Of a stretch of 64,000 nt of DNA, positions 26,501 to 35,661 are shown piece after piece. The DNA lies in NCBI GenBank assembly GCA_030425205.1, contig JAUIAP010000014.1:1-64000 (forward strand). The letters are read 5' to 3'. The position numbers and the translations under genes are program-made. The stretch comes from Anaerolineae bacterium. GTDB lineage: Bacteria; Chloroflexota; Anaerolineae; Promineifilales; Promineifilaceae. Within the stretch, counting starts at the first letter, position 1, and each line of letters opens with the position of its first letter. Below the pieces are notes generated by a model, which worked only from the letters and a program-made list of their open reading frames with translations, was not told where the DNA came from and searched no databases.

Positions 26501-28513
26501 GCAGGCTGGGCGCTGGAGTTTGACGGCATTGTTGCAACCATCACCGACACCTACACGCTCAGCGATGGCACGGCAGTCGCTGCGGACGACTACATCAACA
26601 CTTCTGGTATTGTGACGTTTACCAATGGGGTGACACAAACCAGCCTCTCAGTGCCAATTGTTGACGACCTGATCGCAGAGGCGACGGAAGCGTTTACCGT
26701 GACGCTCGGCAGCGGTGATGCGGCAATGGTAACGATTAATGATGAGGATGATGAAGCTGGCTTCACCATTGATCGCACATTGCTACAGGATGAGGGGGAT
26801 AGCGGTGCAACGACGTTTGAGTTTGAGGTTAGTCGTACCGGTTTCAATAGCGGCGAGGAGTTAAGTTACACCGTCGCGCCCGACATGAGCGATCCGACAT
26901 TTGCGGCCGAGGCGACCGATTTCGTCGGCGACGTGTTCCCATCTGGCGACGTAGATTTCGGTGGCAATCTGACCACAACCATCGTCATCAGCGTCAGCGG
27001 CGACTTGACAGTCGAGGCTACCGACCGCTTCGTCGTGACGTTAAGCGAGCGTACGCGCGGACTTACTATTACACAGGCAACGGCAACGGGCAGCATCGTA
27101 AATGACGACATCCCAACGGGAACGGTCTCCGATGTGACAGTTGACGAAAGTGTCGGAACTGCCGTCCTAACGATGACGCTTGACCGACCCTTCGAGGCAG
27201 GTTCCACCCACGTCTACTATTCAACAGTGGAAGACAGCGCAACAGAGGACGACTACGAGCGGCGGTTCTACACGCGCTTCCCGTTCGGCTCCGGCGGCAT
27301 CACGCAGACGGTCGCCATCACAATTCCGATTGTCGACGATGCGCTGGTTGAGGGGGATGAGACATTCACCGTCACCGTAGAAACCAGCAACTTCTTCTTT
27401 GATGAGACGGGGCGCGGCGGTCTCAATCCGTTTGATACGGCGACGGTGACAATTGTGGACAACGACGACGTTGCGCCTGCTGTTGTCAGCAGTGATCCGG
27501 TCACCGGTGCCGTCGACGTCGCGCTGGACGCAACGCTCACGCTCACGTTTAGCGAGGCGGTCAGCGTTACCACCGGCGTGACGCTGACGTGTGACGGGGT
27601 GGGGCAGTCGATTGCGCTGACGATGAGCGGCCCCAATCTCTTGGACATCACGCCAGCGAGCGACTTGCCGGGTGGGGAAGCGTGTACGCTCACCGTGCCG
27701 GCCGACAGCGTGACGGATGATGACGCAATCGACCCACCGGATGGATTATCGGCCGATTTCACCCTCACCTTCACCACCGCCATCGCTGACCCAACCGCCT
27801 CCACCACGCTGCTCATCACCGCCTTCACTTACCAAGCCGACACGTCGGACGGTGTGCCGGACGGCAATCTTGACGGCTTCATTATCATCAAGAACGTTTC
27901 GTCCAGCCCGATTTCGCTCGACGGCTACAAGCTAGGTGACGAGGAGACGCGCGGCGGGGATGAGGGGATGTTCGCCCTGCCAAACGTGATGCTCGGGGCG
28001 GGGGAGTCGCTCATCATCGCGGAGGATGCAGACGAGTACGCTGCGGGTACACCCGCCCACTACTCCTTCGCCGCCAACAGCGCGGGCGTTCCGACGCTGA
28101 CGGCGTACAGCACGTGGTCAGTCGGCGCGGTTGACCTCGACAACGTGAGTGATGAAGTCGTGCTGCTCAGTCCAGCGGATGAACTGGTTGACGGCGCGTG
28201 CTACGGCAGCGTCGGCACGCCATGCCTGTTTGACACGACCGCACGCGCCCAAACGCACATTCTCGACGATGGACGATTGGCGGACGGCGACTTCGCTGGT
28301 TTCGCTCGCAACGACGATGTGGACACCAATACACGGGATGATTGGGCGTTGCGGGCGACAGCGGTGGGGTTGAGTTTGGTTTCGGCCGAAACAGCCTATC
28401 AACCGATCTGGGCGTTCCTGATACTGGCAACCATGCTCGCGGCTTCTTTCCTCTTCCTGAGAAGGAAAGGAGCTACAAAGCAATCTGTTTGTAAGTTTCC
28501 ACGTTTTGACTAG
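23531..28513 (+). CDS. Giant surface protein: beta-helix, Calx-beta, P-domain, lamin-tail-like
   Basis: 1660 residues. A signal/anchor (about 18-42) leads to right-handed beta-helix repeats (about 60-680), with choice-of-anchor Q-like SPAIDLGDSATC. A Calx-beta domain follows (about 687-797). A second Calx-beta is split by a proprotein-convertase P/homo-B domain (about 830-1003; DISILLQSPSG, DPNGTWKLYIHD), and two further Calx-beta domains span about 1076-1311. The tail has a SbsA-like Ig domain (about 1313-1416), a lamin-tail-like domain (GNLDGFIIIKNVSSSPISLDG) and a C-terminal span (IWAFLILATMLAASFLFL) with RRK. This is a cell-surface, calcium-binding adhesin-like layout. ATG 23531 has AAGGAG 9 nt before it; the GTG at 23489 does not. 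Confidence 0.88.
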   Translation: MRLTRPDLQHTFLPSRWQIILLLPVLVCLLLAGLIATSVGAEPQAPAPQASPTPPPPCVFPLDAATETELDFAIDCFNAVTTAGSYTISITGDISLITNTHTISNATAGVDLQIAGNGNTLDGQGAARSGFAVAQDTRVTIRNLSMVNGMLPLGEGGEFGGAILNDGGDVTVTDSTLSSNQAAAGGAVASTGGSLTINGTTTLGNNFANLGGAVANLGLLTIDGTTLRDNSADPLEGGAIYTIAPLTLTNATLLSNTTTAAGGGLWSNSTTVIIGTTIISNTAGGNGGGVHVESSGSAEIVGTEIVGNSADQGGGIYNQDTLTLTNSTVNENVAEFGGAGLFLLAGTTEINNTQIISNTSESGAGGGIANDSNDPNALGGTLIIRNSEVSSNTVTTNSGGGGIYNYNGDVTLIDSAVNNNSAPVTSGIYSTGSADAPASLTILRSTIADNMGGWTGGIESRGFGATHISDSLIRGNSGTDYGGFKNFATATLTNTTISGNTAGPVAEDDARRVENALGGGVAVGGIFNFNAMTLTHVTIVGNGSADVGCCNDQFVGGLAAFNGTMTVRNSLIAENTASTDNPSYSEHPACLIDSRATFVASGDSIADDAECTDFTIVADVQVVDELADNGGNTQTHALQAASPAIDLGDSATCAATDQRGVARPTDGNGDAVAQCDAGAYEAPAVPAANFYIDDAQVVEGDSGTVEMTFNITRSSSILTSTVVVSTTDDTATDGVDYVGRSQTITFPIGTLTQLVTVTVSGDTVIEQDETVTATLSNVVNGVIADDSAVGTILNDDAAVITIGDVTVNENVGSATLVVTQSAEIQPYAVTFGTSDPINIAANQTVTPYPSELIVSGLPSSLNDVNVRLDGLAHAALRDISILLQSPSGTYVSILNRRGQDFVNVNVDVLFDDEASNPPLQSTAPVSSGTYRPSGAKCTDPFSAPVPSQPNCNTTPAVQWETALSALDGEDPNGTWKLYIHDQFNGDGGSLAGWALEFDGIVATITDTYTLSDGTAVAADDYINTSGIVTFTNGVTQTSLSVPIVDDLIAEATEAFTVTLGSGDAAMVTINDEDDEAGFTIDRTLLQDEGDSGATTFEFEVSRTGFNSGEELSYTVAPDMSDPTFAAEATDFVGDVFPSGDVDFGGNLTTTIVISVSGDLTVEATDRFVVTLSERTRGLTITQATATGSIVNDDIPTGTVSDVTVDESVGTAVLTMTLDRPFEAGSTHVYYSTVEDSATEDDYERRFYTRFPFGSGGITQTVAITIPIVDDALVEGDETFTVTVETSNFFFDETGRGGLNPFDTATVTIVDNDDVAPAVVSSDPVTGAVDVALDATLTLTFSEAVSVTTGVTLTCDGVGQSIALTMSGPNLLDITPASDLPGGEACTLTVPADSVTDDDAIDPPDGLSADFTLTFTTAIADPTASTTLLITAFTYQADTSDGVPDGNLDGFIIIKNVSSSPISLDGYKLGDEETRGGDEGMFALPNVMLGAGESLIIAEDADEYAAGTPAHYSFAANSAGVPTLTAYSTWSVGAVDLDNVSDEVVLLSPADELVDGACYGSVGTPCLFDTTARAQTHILDDGRLADGDFAGFARNDDVDTNTRDDWALRATAVGLSLVSAETAYQPIWAFLILATMLAASFLFLRRKGATKQSVCKFPRFD

Positions 28514-28602
28514 CGGGCGCAGCCCGCAAGAAATAGGGCAATGGGGTCTGGTGGCGCAGCCACCAGACCCCATTAGCAAGTTTTCGCGCCGCTTGCGGCG
28601 CG
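28513..28602. terminator. Cluster of three hairpins between convergent genes
   Basis: GCGGGC-GCA-GCCCGC starts right at the stop codon (28513-28527). A perfect 16-bp stem with a GCA loop follows (AATGGGGTCTGGTGGC at 28540-28555 with its inverse at 28559-28574), then CGCGCCGC-TT-GCGGCGCG (28585-28602). They lie between two convergent surface-protein genes and probably act as a two-way terminator. Confidence 0.7.
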
Positions 28603-28644
28603 GTCAAACGAACTGATTAACTCGCCGATTTAGCGAACAAACCA

Positions 28645-31600
28645 TTAAGCGCGGCGTCGCAGTAGCACACTCGCTGAGAACAGCAGTGGAATCGCAGCCA
28701 ACACGACGAAGAGGTGTGGTGATGTTGCGCCTTGCGTTGAGAGGGTGACAGCAGTTGGAACGGCGTTGTTGTCGAAGGCGTAGAACTGCATCGGCCGATT
28801 TCCGATCAACTCACCTTCCACTACAATCACGGTGTCTCCATACCCCTTAATCGTCTCCGTGTATGTCCCTTCCATCACGTCCCCGTCTCGATAGACGATG
28901 CCGCTCACCGTCACCGTGCGCGTGACGGTCTGACCGTCAATCGTCTGCACAAGCGGCGCACTGGTGAAGCTGAACGTGTCGGTCGGTGTGCCAGTCGGCG
29001 CGAACGTGCCGCTGATTGGAACGGAACGCCACAGCGGCGAACACCCCTTGCACAACTCGCCCGTCAGACTATTCCCCGTGCGCGTAATCGTTACGCCGAA
29101 GTCGATGATTCCAAGCGAAACTGGCTCGTCCACAATGACGTTGCCGCTGTACGTCCCGCCGATCACGTCATCGCTAAACACGATTTCTGGCTCGACGCTC
29201 TGATTTACTGCACGACTGTTCAGCGGCTGCATCGCGTCGCGCTCGATTATCGCCAGCAGTTCGGTGCGTTCAGCACGCATCTCATCCGTCGCATCGCCAT
29301 CCGCAATCGCCGCGTCAATCTCCGCCACCCGCGCACGGTTGGTCGTCAACGCCTTTGTGTCCATCGTGATGATGAAATCCTCAATCTGCGTCACGTCAAT
29401 CGGCTCATTCGCCTCTGGGTCGAGGTTGAGGCGCAGTCGCCAGTCGGTCGTCGCCGCGCTCAGGTTGGTGAGGTCATTGTTGAGGAAGCCGCCGCTGCCG
29501 TTCACGTCGGCAACGATGGCGGCGTTGACCGCACTGCCGGACGGCCAGCCATCAGGAATTTGCTGTCCATAGAGCGCAGTCAGTCCGGGGTTGTACATTG
29601 TCACGTTGCCAGATGCGGTGCGGTAGGTCGCCTGTCCCTGATGCGTCAGGAAGATGGAGATCGGGCTGAGACCGCTAAACGCCTGCTGCGTTCGCATGTT
29701 GACGCGCACGCCGCACGCGACACCGCCGCACATCGCGTTATCCGCAATCCGCATGTTCCAGCGGCCGTAGTTGCCGTCCTCAACATCGCGCTCTAGCTGT
29801 GTGTTGAAGTTGAAGTAAACCGACTCGCCACTCTGCGGCAGATTCGAGTCATTCGCCAGCACGCGCACGTCGGCGTTGTCGAGTACATTGGAGCGCAGTC
29901 GCTCTTGGAAGAAGCAGAAGCGCAGCACTTCCACTGTCGTAATCGTGCCGTTACAGCCAGTCGCATCCGTCGGCCATGTCGTTGAGGCGGGGTCAGGCGT
30001 GTGCGGCAGAAGCGGGGTGAGTCGTGCATTTGTCAACCCCCACACGTCCTGCGCGATGGAAACGATGACGGGGTAGCGATTGCCGTTGCTGTCCGCAAGG
30101 GGCAGCTCAATCGTCTCGACTTCACAGATGATGGCGGCGAGATGGGCGGCGGTGCGTGCGCGATAGAGCGCATGATAGAGGCTGTCCCCAACGCCCAATC
30201 CGCTGTTGCAGCCAGAAGCAACACCCACGGTTGGCTCGGCGAGAAGCTGATACTCCAACGCCTTGATGGTCAGATAGGTCAACTGAATCGTGCGGTCGCG
30301 GGCGGATTCAGCATTGTTTGCCGTTTGGTCGCGGATGATGCGGTAGGGGGGACGGCTGATGAAGTCGTCCTGTATGTTGTTGATGAGGCGCAGGTATTCG
30401 CTCAGGGCGCGGCGATGTTGCTGGATGAGCAGGTTGCGCTCAACGATGACGCGGTTTAGCTCATCGACGGCAATCTCGTACTCGATGAGTAGGTCAGCCT
30501 GTTCAAGCAGCAAGCGGCGGATTTCAGCGTTCGAGTTCGCGCCAGTAATCGTCGCGTCGCGGGTCGCGTCGCGAATGGCGATCATCCCTTTGTGAACGCC
30601 GATTTGGTTTTGGTTCGGGTCGCTGATGGTGTCTACCGTTTCGATAGCGGTTGGCTTGTCCTCAATGCCAGCGAGGTCACCAATCGCGCCGAAGAGGTTG
30701 TCGTTGTTGCCCTGACAGCCATCGCCAAGTGCGCCCGCCGTCGCGCCAGAGAGCAGGCAGTTGAGTGCATCCTTGCCGAAGTCGAGCCAGTATGCGCCAG
30801 AGGATGGGTCGTTCGGGTCGCTGCCCGGCGCCCAGATTTCGGTCGTCGTGGAGGAGGTCGTTACCTCGCGGTACGCCTTTAACATGCCGATGCTCTGCTC
30901 CTCCGCGCTGATTTGCTCGCCCGTTTGCAGCGTCACCTGAATGATTTGGCTGGCGCGATCCTGCTCGATTTTGATTAGTTCAGGAATGTTTTGCGCTCGT
31001 TGCCACGCGAGTCCAGCGGCTTGCTGGGCGGCCTCCAGTTCGGCGTAGTTGATGCCCATTTCGCCTGCGCTACACGCTTGTGGATTCCAGCCGGGGGCAT
31101 CGGGGTCGCCGCCACAGAGGAGGACGAGATTGTCTTTGAAATCGGCCGATAACGCATCAATCTCGTCGGCGAGTTCGCCTGCATCTTGGTCGAAGGCACG
31201 ATCGGCCGATCCCGCCGCACACTCCGCAACCAACAGCCGATTCAACTCCCCATCCCCACCGATCACCGTTCCATTGTTCACATCGCACGTTCCGAGCGTT
31301 CCCATACGGGCGAGCATATCGTCCAGCGAGGAGCGCGGGACGTAGAGCGAATCATAGCCGAGCAGGTTGGTTTCGTTGCGTATCGAGTCGGCAAGATGTT
31401 GCAAATTTTCGAGATTGTTCATCACACGCCAGCCGCCGTTATCGAGGAAAAGGGCTTGGGAGTCATCTGCATTTAGCCCCGTCTCTTCAATCGCCTTTGC
31501 AATGAGGGCGGCTTGCAGATATTGCGTCACGCTTGCCTCGTCCAGCGTCATCATCAGCGCAACGGGGCTTTCCCCCAACAGTCGCCGCCGCTCGACGATT

Positions 31601-34308
31601 TCGATGGTCACTTCGATATATCGCTCACTGGCAAGGGTGAAAGTCTCAAAATCTTCTGCGCTAAATCCATCTGTCCAACCGTTTTCGACCGCCCAAATGA
31701 ACACCTCAGTTGCATTCTGAAATTGCGTTCGCGCCTCTTCGAGCTGGTCAATTTCGTCTTGGATCATCTGCTCGCCCGTCGTCGCGCCGAACTGTTGCGC
31801 GGGGCCGAACGAGTAGCGCAGCGCGTCCACCATGAACTCGTTGCCGTAGATTTGCGGGATGTTGCTCAATTCAGTGAGCGCGTCCACCGTCGCGGAGAGC
31901 GTCAGCGTTTGGAGCGGCGCGGTCGTCTGCACGCCGTCGAGCGTCACGGTGATGTCGCGCTGTGGGCCAAGTTCAATTTGCTCGAATGCGTCGATTGCCG
32001 TCAGCAGTGCGTTGTAGTTGTCAACGCTCACTGGATTGCCCATGTCTGGATGTTGATTGAGGTTACCGATGTCGTGACCGTTACCGTCGCCATCGCCCCA
32101 TGCGTTACAGGGCTGTCCTGCGGTGATTGTCGTGTGGTCATCGGCGCAGTAACGGTAGAAGAGTCGGCCGTTACTGAACGTCGCAAAGTTTTGTGTCAGC
32201 TCGGTGATGGTGGTGATGTCGTCATCGGCTGGGCTGGTTAACGTCTGCGTGCGGAAGGTTTGGGCGGGAGTAAGATAGTTCACCTGCGCCCAGTTGAAGT
32301 AGCGTTCCCACGGGGAGGCGTAGTTGAACAAAATGTCCTCATCGACCTCCACTGCACCGATGTCGCATTTGCCGAGCGGGGTGACGGTGCGGTAACGCAG
32401 ACCGCCGCGCTGGTCAATGCCAGTGATGCTACAGCTTGCAAGCGAATTGTCGAGCGCGGGGCTGTGGTCGAGTGGCATGTGGGTGAGGGTCGCGCCGCCG
32501 TTGTCTTGCAGGGAGCCAAGACGCGGGTCACTCGTCTGAATGTCGCCTGTATCTGCAAAATTGCAGGAGCTATCCGTCGTCAGGTTATAACCGCGACTTC
32601 CAACCGTGCCGAGACAATTTGTTCCGCCGGGGTTAGCGATGATGGAGCCTTCAACGTTGATTGTGCTGCCCTGATTGAACAGCGGGTAATTCCCTTCCGT
32701 CGTGTTGTATATCGTGGAATTGGTGATGAATGCGCCACTGTTCCCATTCTGGGTGAGGGCAGAGCCGCCATAGGTAGCCCAGTTGTCGCTGAGCGTGCTG
32801 TTGCTGATGTAGGTTGAGTACATCGCCCAAACTGCGCCGCCACCTGCTGCAAAGCCGTTGCTGAGCGTCGAGCGGTGCAGGTTGATACCGCCCGTGCCAT
32901 CGCTCGCCACATGGCCGCCGCGATATGCGCTGTTTTCATCAAAATATGAGTTGAAGACAGAGAGTTCACCGAGCGTGAAGATTGCCCCGCCGTCTTCGTT
33001 CACATCGTTGTCGGTGAAGGTGCTGGTTTCGATTGTCGTGCTGCCGCTGATGGAGATTGCGCCGCCATATTCGGCCGAATTTCCCACAAACTCACTCTCC
33101 GCAATATCCAGCGTGCCACCTTCCGCATGAATCGCACCACCGTGTCCCGTGTCATCGTAACTGTTTGCGCTGTTGAAGGTTGCCTGATTGTCCGTGAACG
33201 TGCTGCCCTGAATAGCGATGCTGCCACTACCATCCCAATTTGCATACAGGTTGATTGCGCCGCCTATGTTGGCATGATTTCCGTCGAATGTGGCATTCTG
33301 CACGCTGATGGGATAGCGGATGTTGATCGCGCCACCGTACCCTGCATGATTGTCTGTAAATTGTGTATTGAGTATCTGGACAGCAGCACTGCTGTTGACT
33401 GCTCGACCACAATTTGTGCCATCGCCATATATCGCGCCGCCTCCGCTATAGTAGACGCCGCTTGCCTGATTGTTATGAATCACACTGTCGCTGATTGTCA
33501 CATCGCCGTAGCCCCCACAACTCCCATCATCGCTGGCGAGGTAGATGGCTCCTCCATAACGAGCGGTGTTGGTGGTGAACGTGGTGGTCGTGATGGTCGC
33601 CGTGCTGCGCCCTGAAATGGTTACGCCACCGCCATAACCGCGACTGTAAACCGTCCCCGCATATGAGGCGTTATTTGTTTGCAGCGTACTGTTGCTCAGG
33701 TGGAGGGTTGCATTGGGGGCATTAAAGATCGCACCTCCGTTGGCTGCTTCGTTGTCGGTGAAGGTGGTATTTTCGGCCGAAAGCACCCCCGCATTGTAAA
33801 TCGCCCCGCCACTCCGTTCGCTATCGTTGTTGTGAAACGTCACGTTGCGGAGCGTCAGCGTCGCGTTTGCGCTGTTGTAAATTCCTGCGCCGTCAAAAGA
33901 GCTACTTGTCGTGCCGTTTCGCACGGTCAAATCCTCTAGCGTGAGGCTATTCCCCACCTGATTAAAAAGCACGCGCGTATTGCTGCTGCCAAAGCCGCTC
34001 AAAAAGGTCACATCCTCGCCCGCACCCCGCAATACCTTAGGCTGACTGACAACTTTGTTGCTGATATAGTTACCAGCCGCGAGATTGACGATGTCACAAT
34101 TTGCGTCATCAATCGCGGCATACAAATTGCTGTGCGTTCCCGGCACGTTGCACTCCGCCAAAAGTTCCGCAGGAAACGCTTCTACTTCCGTCTCAGACAT
34201 TCCGCTGACGCTGCTTGCGCTCGCCTCCACTGGCTGCTCCAAGCTCAACACAAAAAACGCAATTAAGGTCAATACAATCCCATTCACCATCCACTGTTTA
34301 CTGTTCAC
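28645..34308 (-). CDS. Giant beta-helix surface protein with long unknown region
   Basis: 1887 residues from GTG 34308. A signal peptide (GIVLTLIAFFVLSL, ending near VEASA) is followed by about 600 residues of right-handed beta-helix repeats (N-x-A-x-x-G-G-A-I-Y/F-N type) and a choice-of-anchor Q-like close (SPALDNSLASC, GKCDIGAVEVDE). Then come about 1150 residues with no domain I can name, rich in helices and possibly coiled coil (EQIQ-, RAQNIPELIKIEQDRASQII, LLEQADLLIEYEIAVDELNR). The end has beta-rich stretches and a C-terminal span with RRRA. It is probably a cell-surface adhesin or matrix protein. The start overlaps the small gene 34298-34474 by 11 nt. Confidence 0.85.
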   Translation of the reverse strand: MNSKQWMVNGIVLTLIAFFVLSLEQPVEASASSVSGMSETEVEAFPAELLAECNVPGTHSNLYAAIDDANCDIVNLAAGNYISNKVVSQPKVLRGAGEDVTFLSGFGSSNTRVLFNQVGNSLTLEDLTVRNGTTSSSFDGAGIYNSANATLTLRNVTFHNNDSERSGGAIYNAGVLSAENTTFTDNEAANGGAIFNAPNATLHLSNSTLQTNNASYAGTVYSRGYGGGVTISGRSTATITTTTFTTNTARYGGAIYLASDDGSCGGYGDVTISDSVIHNNQASGVYYSGGGAIYGDGTNCGRAVNSSAAVQILNTQFTDNHAGYGGAINIRYPISVQNATFDGNHANIGGAINLYANWDGSGSIAIQGSTFTDNQATFNSANSYDDTGHGGAIHAEGGTLDIAESEFVGNSAEYGGAISISGSTTIETSTFTDNDVNEDGGAIFTLGELSVFNSYFDENSAYRGGHVASDGTGGINLHRSTLSNGFAAGGGAVWAMYSTYISNSTLSDNWATYGGSALTQNGNSGAFITNSTIYNTTEGNYPLFNQGSTINVEGSIIANPGGTNCLGTVGSRGYNLTTDSSCNFADTGDIQTSDPRLGSLQDNGGATLTHMPLDHSPALDNSLASCSITGIDQRGGLRYRTVTPLGKCDIGAVEVDEDILFNYASPWERYFNWAQVNYLTPAQTFRTQTLTSPADDDITTITELTQNFATFSNGRLFYRYCADDHTTITAGQPCNAWGDGDGNGHDIGNLNQHPDMGNPVSVDNYNALLTAIDAFEQIELGPQRDITVTLDGVQTTAPLQTLTLSATVDALTELSNIPQIYGNEFMVDALRYSFGPAQQFGATTGEQMIQDEIDQLEEARTQFQNATEVFIWAVENGWTDGFSAEDFETFTLASERYIEVTIEIVERRRLLGESPVALMMTLDEASVTQYLQAALIAKAIEETGLNADDSQALFLDNGGWRVMNNLENLQHLADSIRNETNLLGYDSLYVPRSSLDDMLARMGTLGTCDVNNGTVIGGDGELNRLLVAECAAGSADRAFDQDAGELADEIDALSADFKDNLVLLCGGDPDAPGWNPQACSAGEMGINYAELEAAQQAAGLAWQRAQNIPELIKIEQDRASQIIQVTLQTGEQISAEEQSIGMLKAYREVTTSSTTTEIWAPGSDPNDPSSGAYWLDFGKDALNCLLSGATAGALGDGCQGNNDNLFGAIGDLAGIEDKPTAIETVDTISDPNQNQIGVHKGMIAIRDATRDATITGANSNAEIRRLLLEQADLLIEYEIAVDELNRVIVERNLLIQQHRRALSEYLRLINNIQDDFISRPPYRIIRDQTANNAESARDRTIQLTYLTIKALEYQLLAEPTVGVASGCNSGLGVGDSLYHALYRARTAAHLAAIICEVETIELPLADSNGNRYPVIVSIAQDVWGLTNARLTPLLPHTPDPASTTWPTDATGCNGTITTVEVLRFCFFQERLRSNVLDNADVRVLANDSNLPQSGESVYFNFNTQLERDVEDGNYGRWNMRIADNAMCGGVACGVRVNMRTQQAFSGLSPISIFLTHQGQATYRTASGNVTMYNPGLTALYGQQIPDGWPSGSAVNAAIVADVNGSGGFLNNDLTNLSAATTDWRLRLNLDPEANEPIDVTQIEDFIITMDTKALTTNRARVAEIDAAIADGDATDEMRAERTELLAIIERDAMQPLNSRAVNQSVEPEIVFSDDVIGGTYSGNVIVDEPVSLGIIDFGVTITRTGNSLTGELCKGCSPLWRSVPISGTFAPTGTPTDTFSFTSAPLVQTIDGQTVTRTVTVSGIVYRDGDVMEGTYTETIKGYGDTVIVVEGELIGNRPMQFYAFDNNAVPTAVTLSTQGATSPHLFVVLAAIPLLFSASVLLRRRA

Positions 34309-34474
34309 TGGTTGCCGTCTCCTTTTCCGATTCCTGCAAAAACGCGATTAGCTCGGCAAGCGTGGTGAACTGATAGGCTTCGGTCGTTGATTGGAGCGTG
34401 TAAGTCCAAATCGGCCGATCCCCATTCTCCATGCGCCGCATTCGCAGCAGGTAAGCGTGATAAATCGTCTGCAT
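34298..34474 (-). CDS. Small conserved protein overlapping the beta-helix gene
   Basis: A 58-residue frame from ATG 34474: begins MQTIYHAYLLRMRRMENGDR, continues with PIWTYTLQSTTEAYQFTTL and ends AELIAFLQESEKETATSEQ. It matches the small protein at 16774-17025: Y-H-x-Y-L-L-R-x-x-R, then W-x-x-x-L-Q, then F-T-x-L/I-x-E/A-L-I/L. Like that gene it overlaps the start of a beta-helix surface protein gene, here by 11 nt. It contains one TCGGCCGA copy (34411). Its function is unknown; the repeated linkage suggests that it serves the surface protein's synthesis or export. Confidence 0.75.
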   Translation of the reverse strand: MQTIYHAYLLRMRRMENGDRPIWTYTLQSTTEAYQFTTLAELIAFLQESEKETATSEQ

Positions 34475-34631
34475 GTAAACAGCATATCGGCCGAACGTGA
34501 CTCAAACGTGACTGGGATATAAATCGACGACACGTCAATGTGCTATGGGGCTGCAAATAGTGGACAGAAATCCCAAAGCGTAATTGACAAAAATGGCAAT
34601 GAGTTGATGGAAGGGGAGGGGGTCGCAGGCG

Positions 34632-34829
34632 ATGACTTGCCTACCGCTGGAGTTTATTAACGGGTGGCTGTTCGGAATTCAGTCGGGTCGCCTTGCATAC
34701 CACGACCAGATCATGAGTGCTGACTCGCCAGCAGGGCGCGCGTATCAGGTCGCAACGGTACTTGCTGATTTGGCGCGCCAGAAGTGGAGCATGGAGCAGC
34801 GCATTGAATCGTTTGAACACCTTGCATGA
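34632..34829 (+). pseudogene. Remnant of a phage-type antirepressor
   Basis: The frame reads TCLPLEFINGWLFGI near its start, which resembles the P22 antirepressor N-terminal domain pattern C-L-P-L-x-x-x-x-G-W-L-F-G-I. The 65-residue product lacks the usual preceding and following parts. Reading upstream in the same frame gives GRGSQAM just before it, also family-like, but stops occur at 34605 and 34581. I therefore infer a decayed prophage or mobile-element gene. The 160 nt between it and the small gene at 34474 hold nothing else. Confidence 0.4.
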
Positions 34830-34852
34830 CCCTGAGCTATTATGGCTCAGGG
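34830..34852. terminator. 8-bp hairpin
   Basis: CCCTGAGC (34830-34837) pairs with GCTCAGGG (34845-34852) around a 7-nt loop, just past the antirepressor remnant and 10 nt from the end of the convergent GyrI-like gene. No long T-run follows. Confidence 0.5.
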
Positions 34853-34862
34853 CGGTGCATGT

Positions 34863-35492
34863 TCAACGAACTGTATTTGTTTCCAGACGCATTGGCTGAC
34901 GGAGCACCGTTTTCCAATTCTTCGGCGCGGCACGGCGGATGTCACTCAGGTAGATTTCGTGATGCAAGCCGCTCAATTGTGCGCCAGACGCTTCGATAAA
35001 TTGATGAACACGTTCAATGGTTGGCCCCTCTTCTGAGAACGGGCCGATGTGCAGCGTTTGGGCGGCAATCCCCTCCGTAAATGGCTCAAAACGCAATCGG
35101 TCGAGCGCGGGTGGGTTTTTCTTTTTGCGCACCTGTGCGATCGCCTCCTCGACCATCGCCGGCTCGATAAAGTCAGGCTGCATGATCATTAACGTCCACT
35201 GCCAATTTGTCTTGTTGCGTGTGATGAAATCATCCATATTATCGGACCACCATAGCCCTTCAAGCGGCATCACAACGTAGTCGATGGCAGAATCGCCGCG
35301 TTTGATCATAAATTTGAGCGTGTAGGCGACGGGGTATAGCGCTTCAACGGCGTGCGTGTATGCTGTCCCGCCGGGTTCCCCTTTGCCGTCTATCATCAAA
35401 AAGTTGAGCGTCGGCACATCGACCCGTTCCACCTTGCGGGCAGATGGTTTATAGAGATGTTTCAGCTCTTTTTTGTAGTCAATTTTGGTCAT
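34863..35492 (-). CDS. GyrI-like small-molecule-binding domain protein
   Basis: The 209-residue protein begins MTKIDYKKELKHLYKPSARK and contains the pattern F-L-M-I-D-G-K-G-E-P-G-G-T-A-Y and ALYPVAYTLKF. This matches a stand-alone subgroup of GyrI-like (SRPBCC/AraC-ligand-binding type) proteins found widely in bacteria. Two related halves of the ligand fold are visible (about 25-115 and 120-205; HIGPFSEEGPTIERV). Relatives bind or hydrolyse small hydrophobic compounds; no substrate can be named. No DNA-binding domain is attached. It is the only gene in its immediate neighbourhood on this strand. Confidence 0.82.
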   Translation of the reverse strand: MTKIDYKKELKHLYKPSARKVERVDVPTLNFLMIDGKGEPGGTAYTHAVEALYPVAYTLKFMIKRGDSAIDYVVMPLEGLWWSDNMDDFITRNKTNWQWTLMIMQPDFIEPAMVEEAIAQVRKKKNPPALDRLRFEPFTEGIAAQTLHIGPFSEEGPTIERVHQFIEASGAQLSGLHHEIYLSDIRRAAPKNWKTVLRQPMRLETNTVR

Positions 35493-35661
35493 GTTTACGC
35501 TCCGTTTTTAGCCTGATTATAAACTGTCTAGCAACAGTAAGGTCAAGCATTTCTGAAAAGTGCCTCAACCGATTTGAAACACGTGCATATTTTACGGTGA
35601 TAATTTTATGCGAGAGGCTTGACAGATTCGCACCCGATCTGTGGATATTTAGTACAGCGTC

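Noticed and set aside
14270..34308. CRISPR-like or tandem DNA repeats in the surface genes
   Set aside because: The periodicity is at protein level (beta-helix turns); the DNA repeats are not regular.
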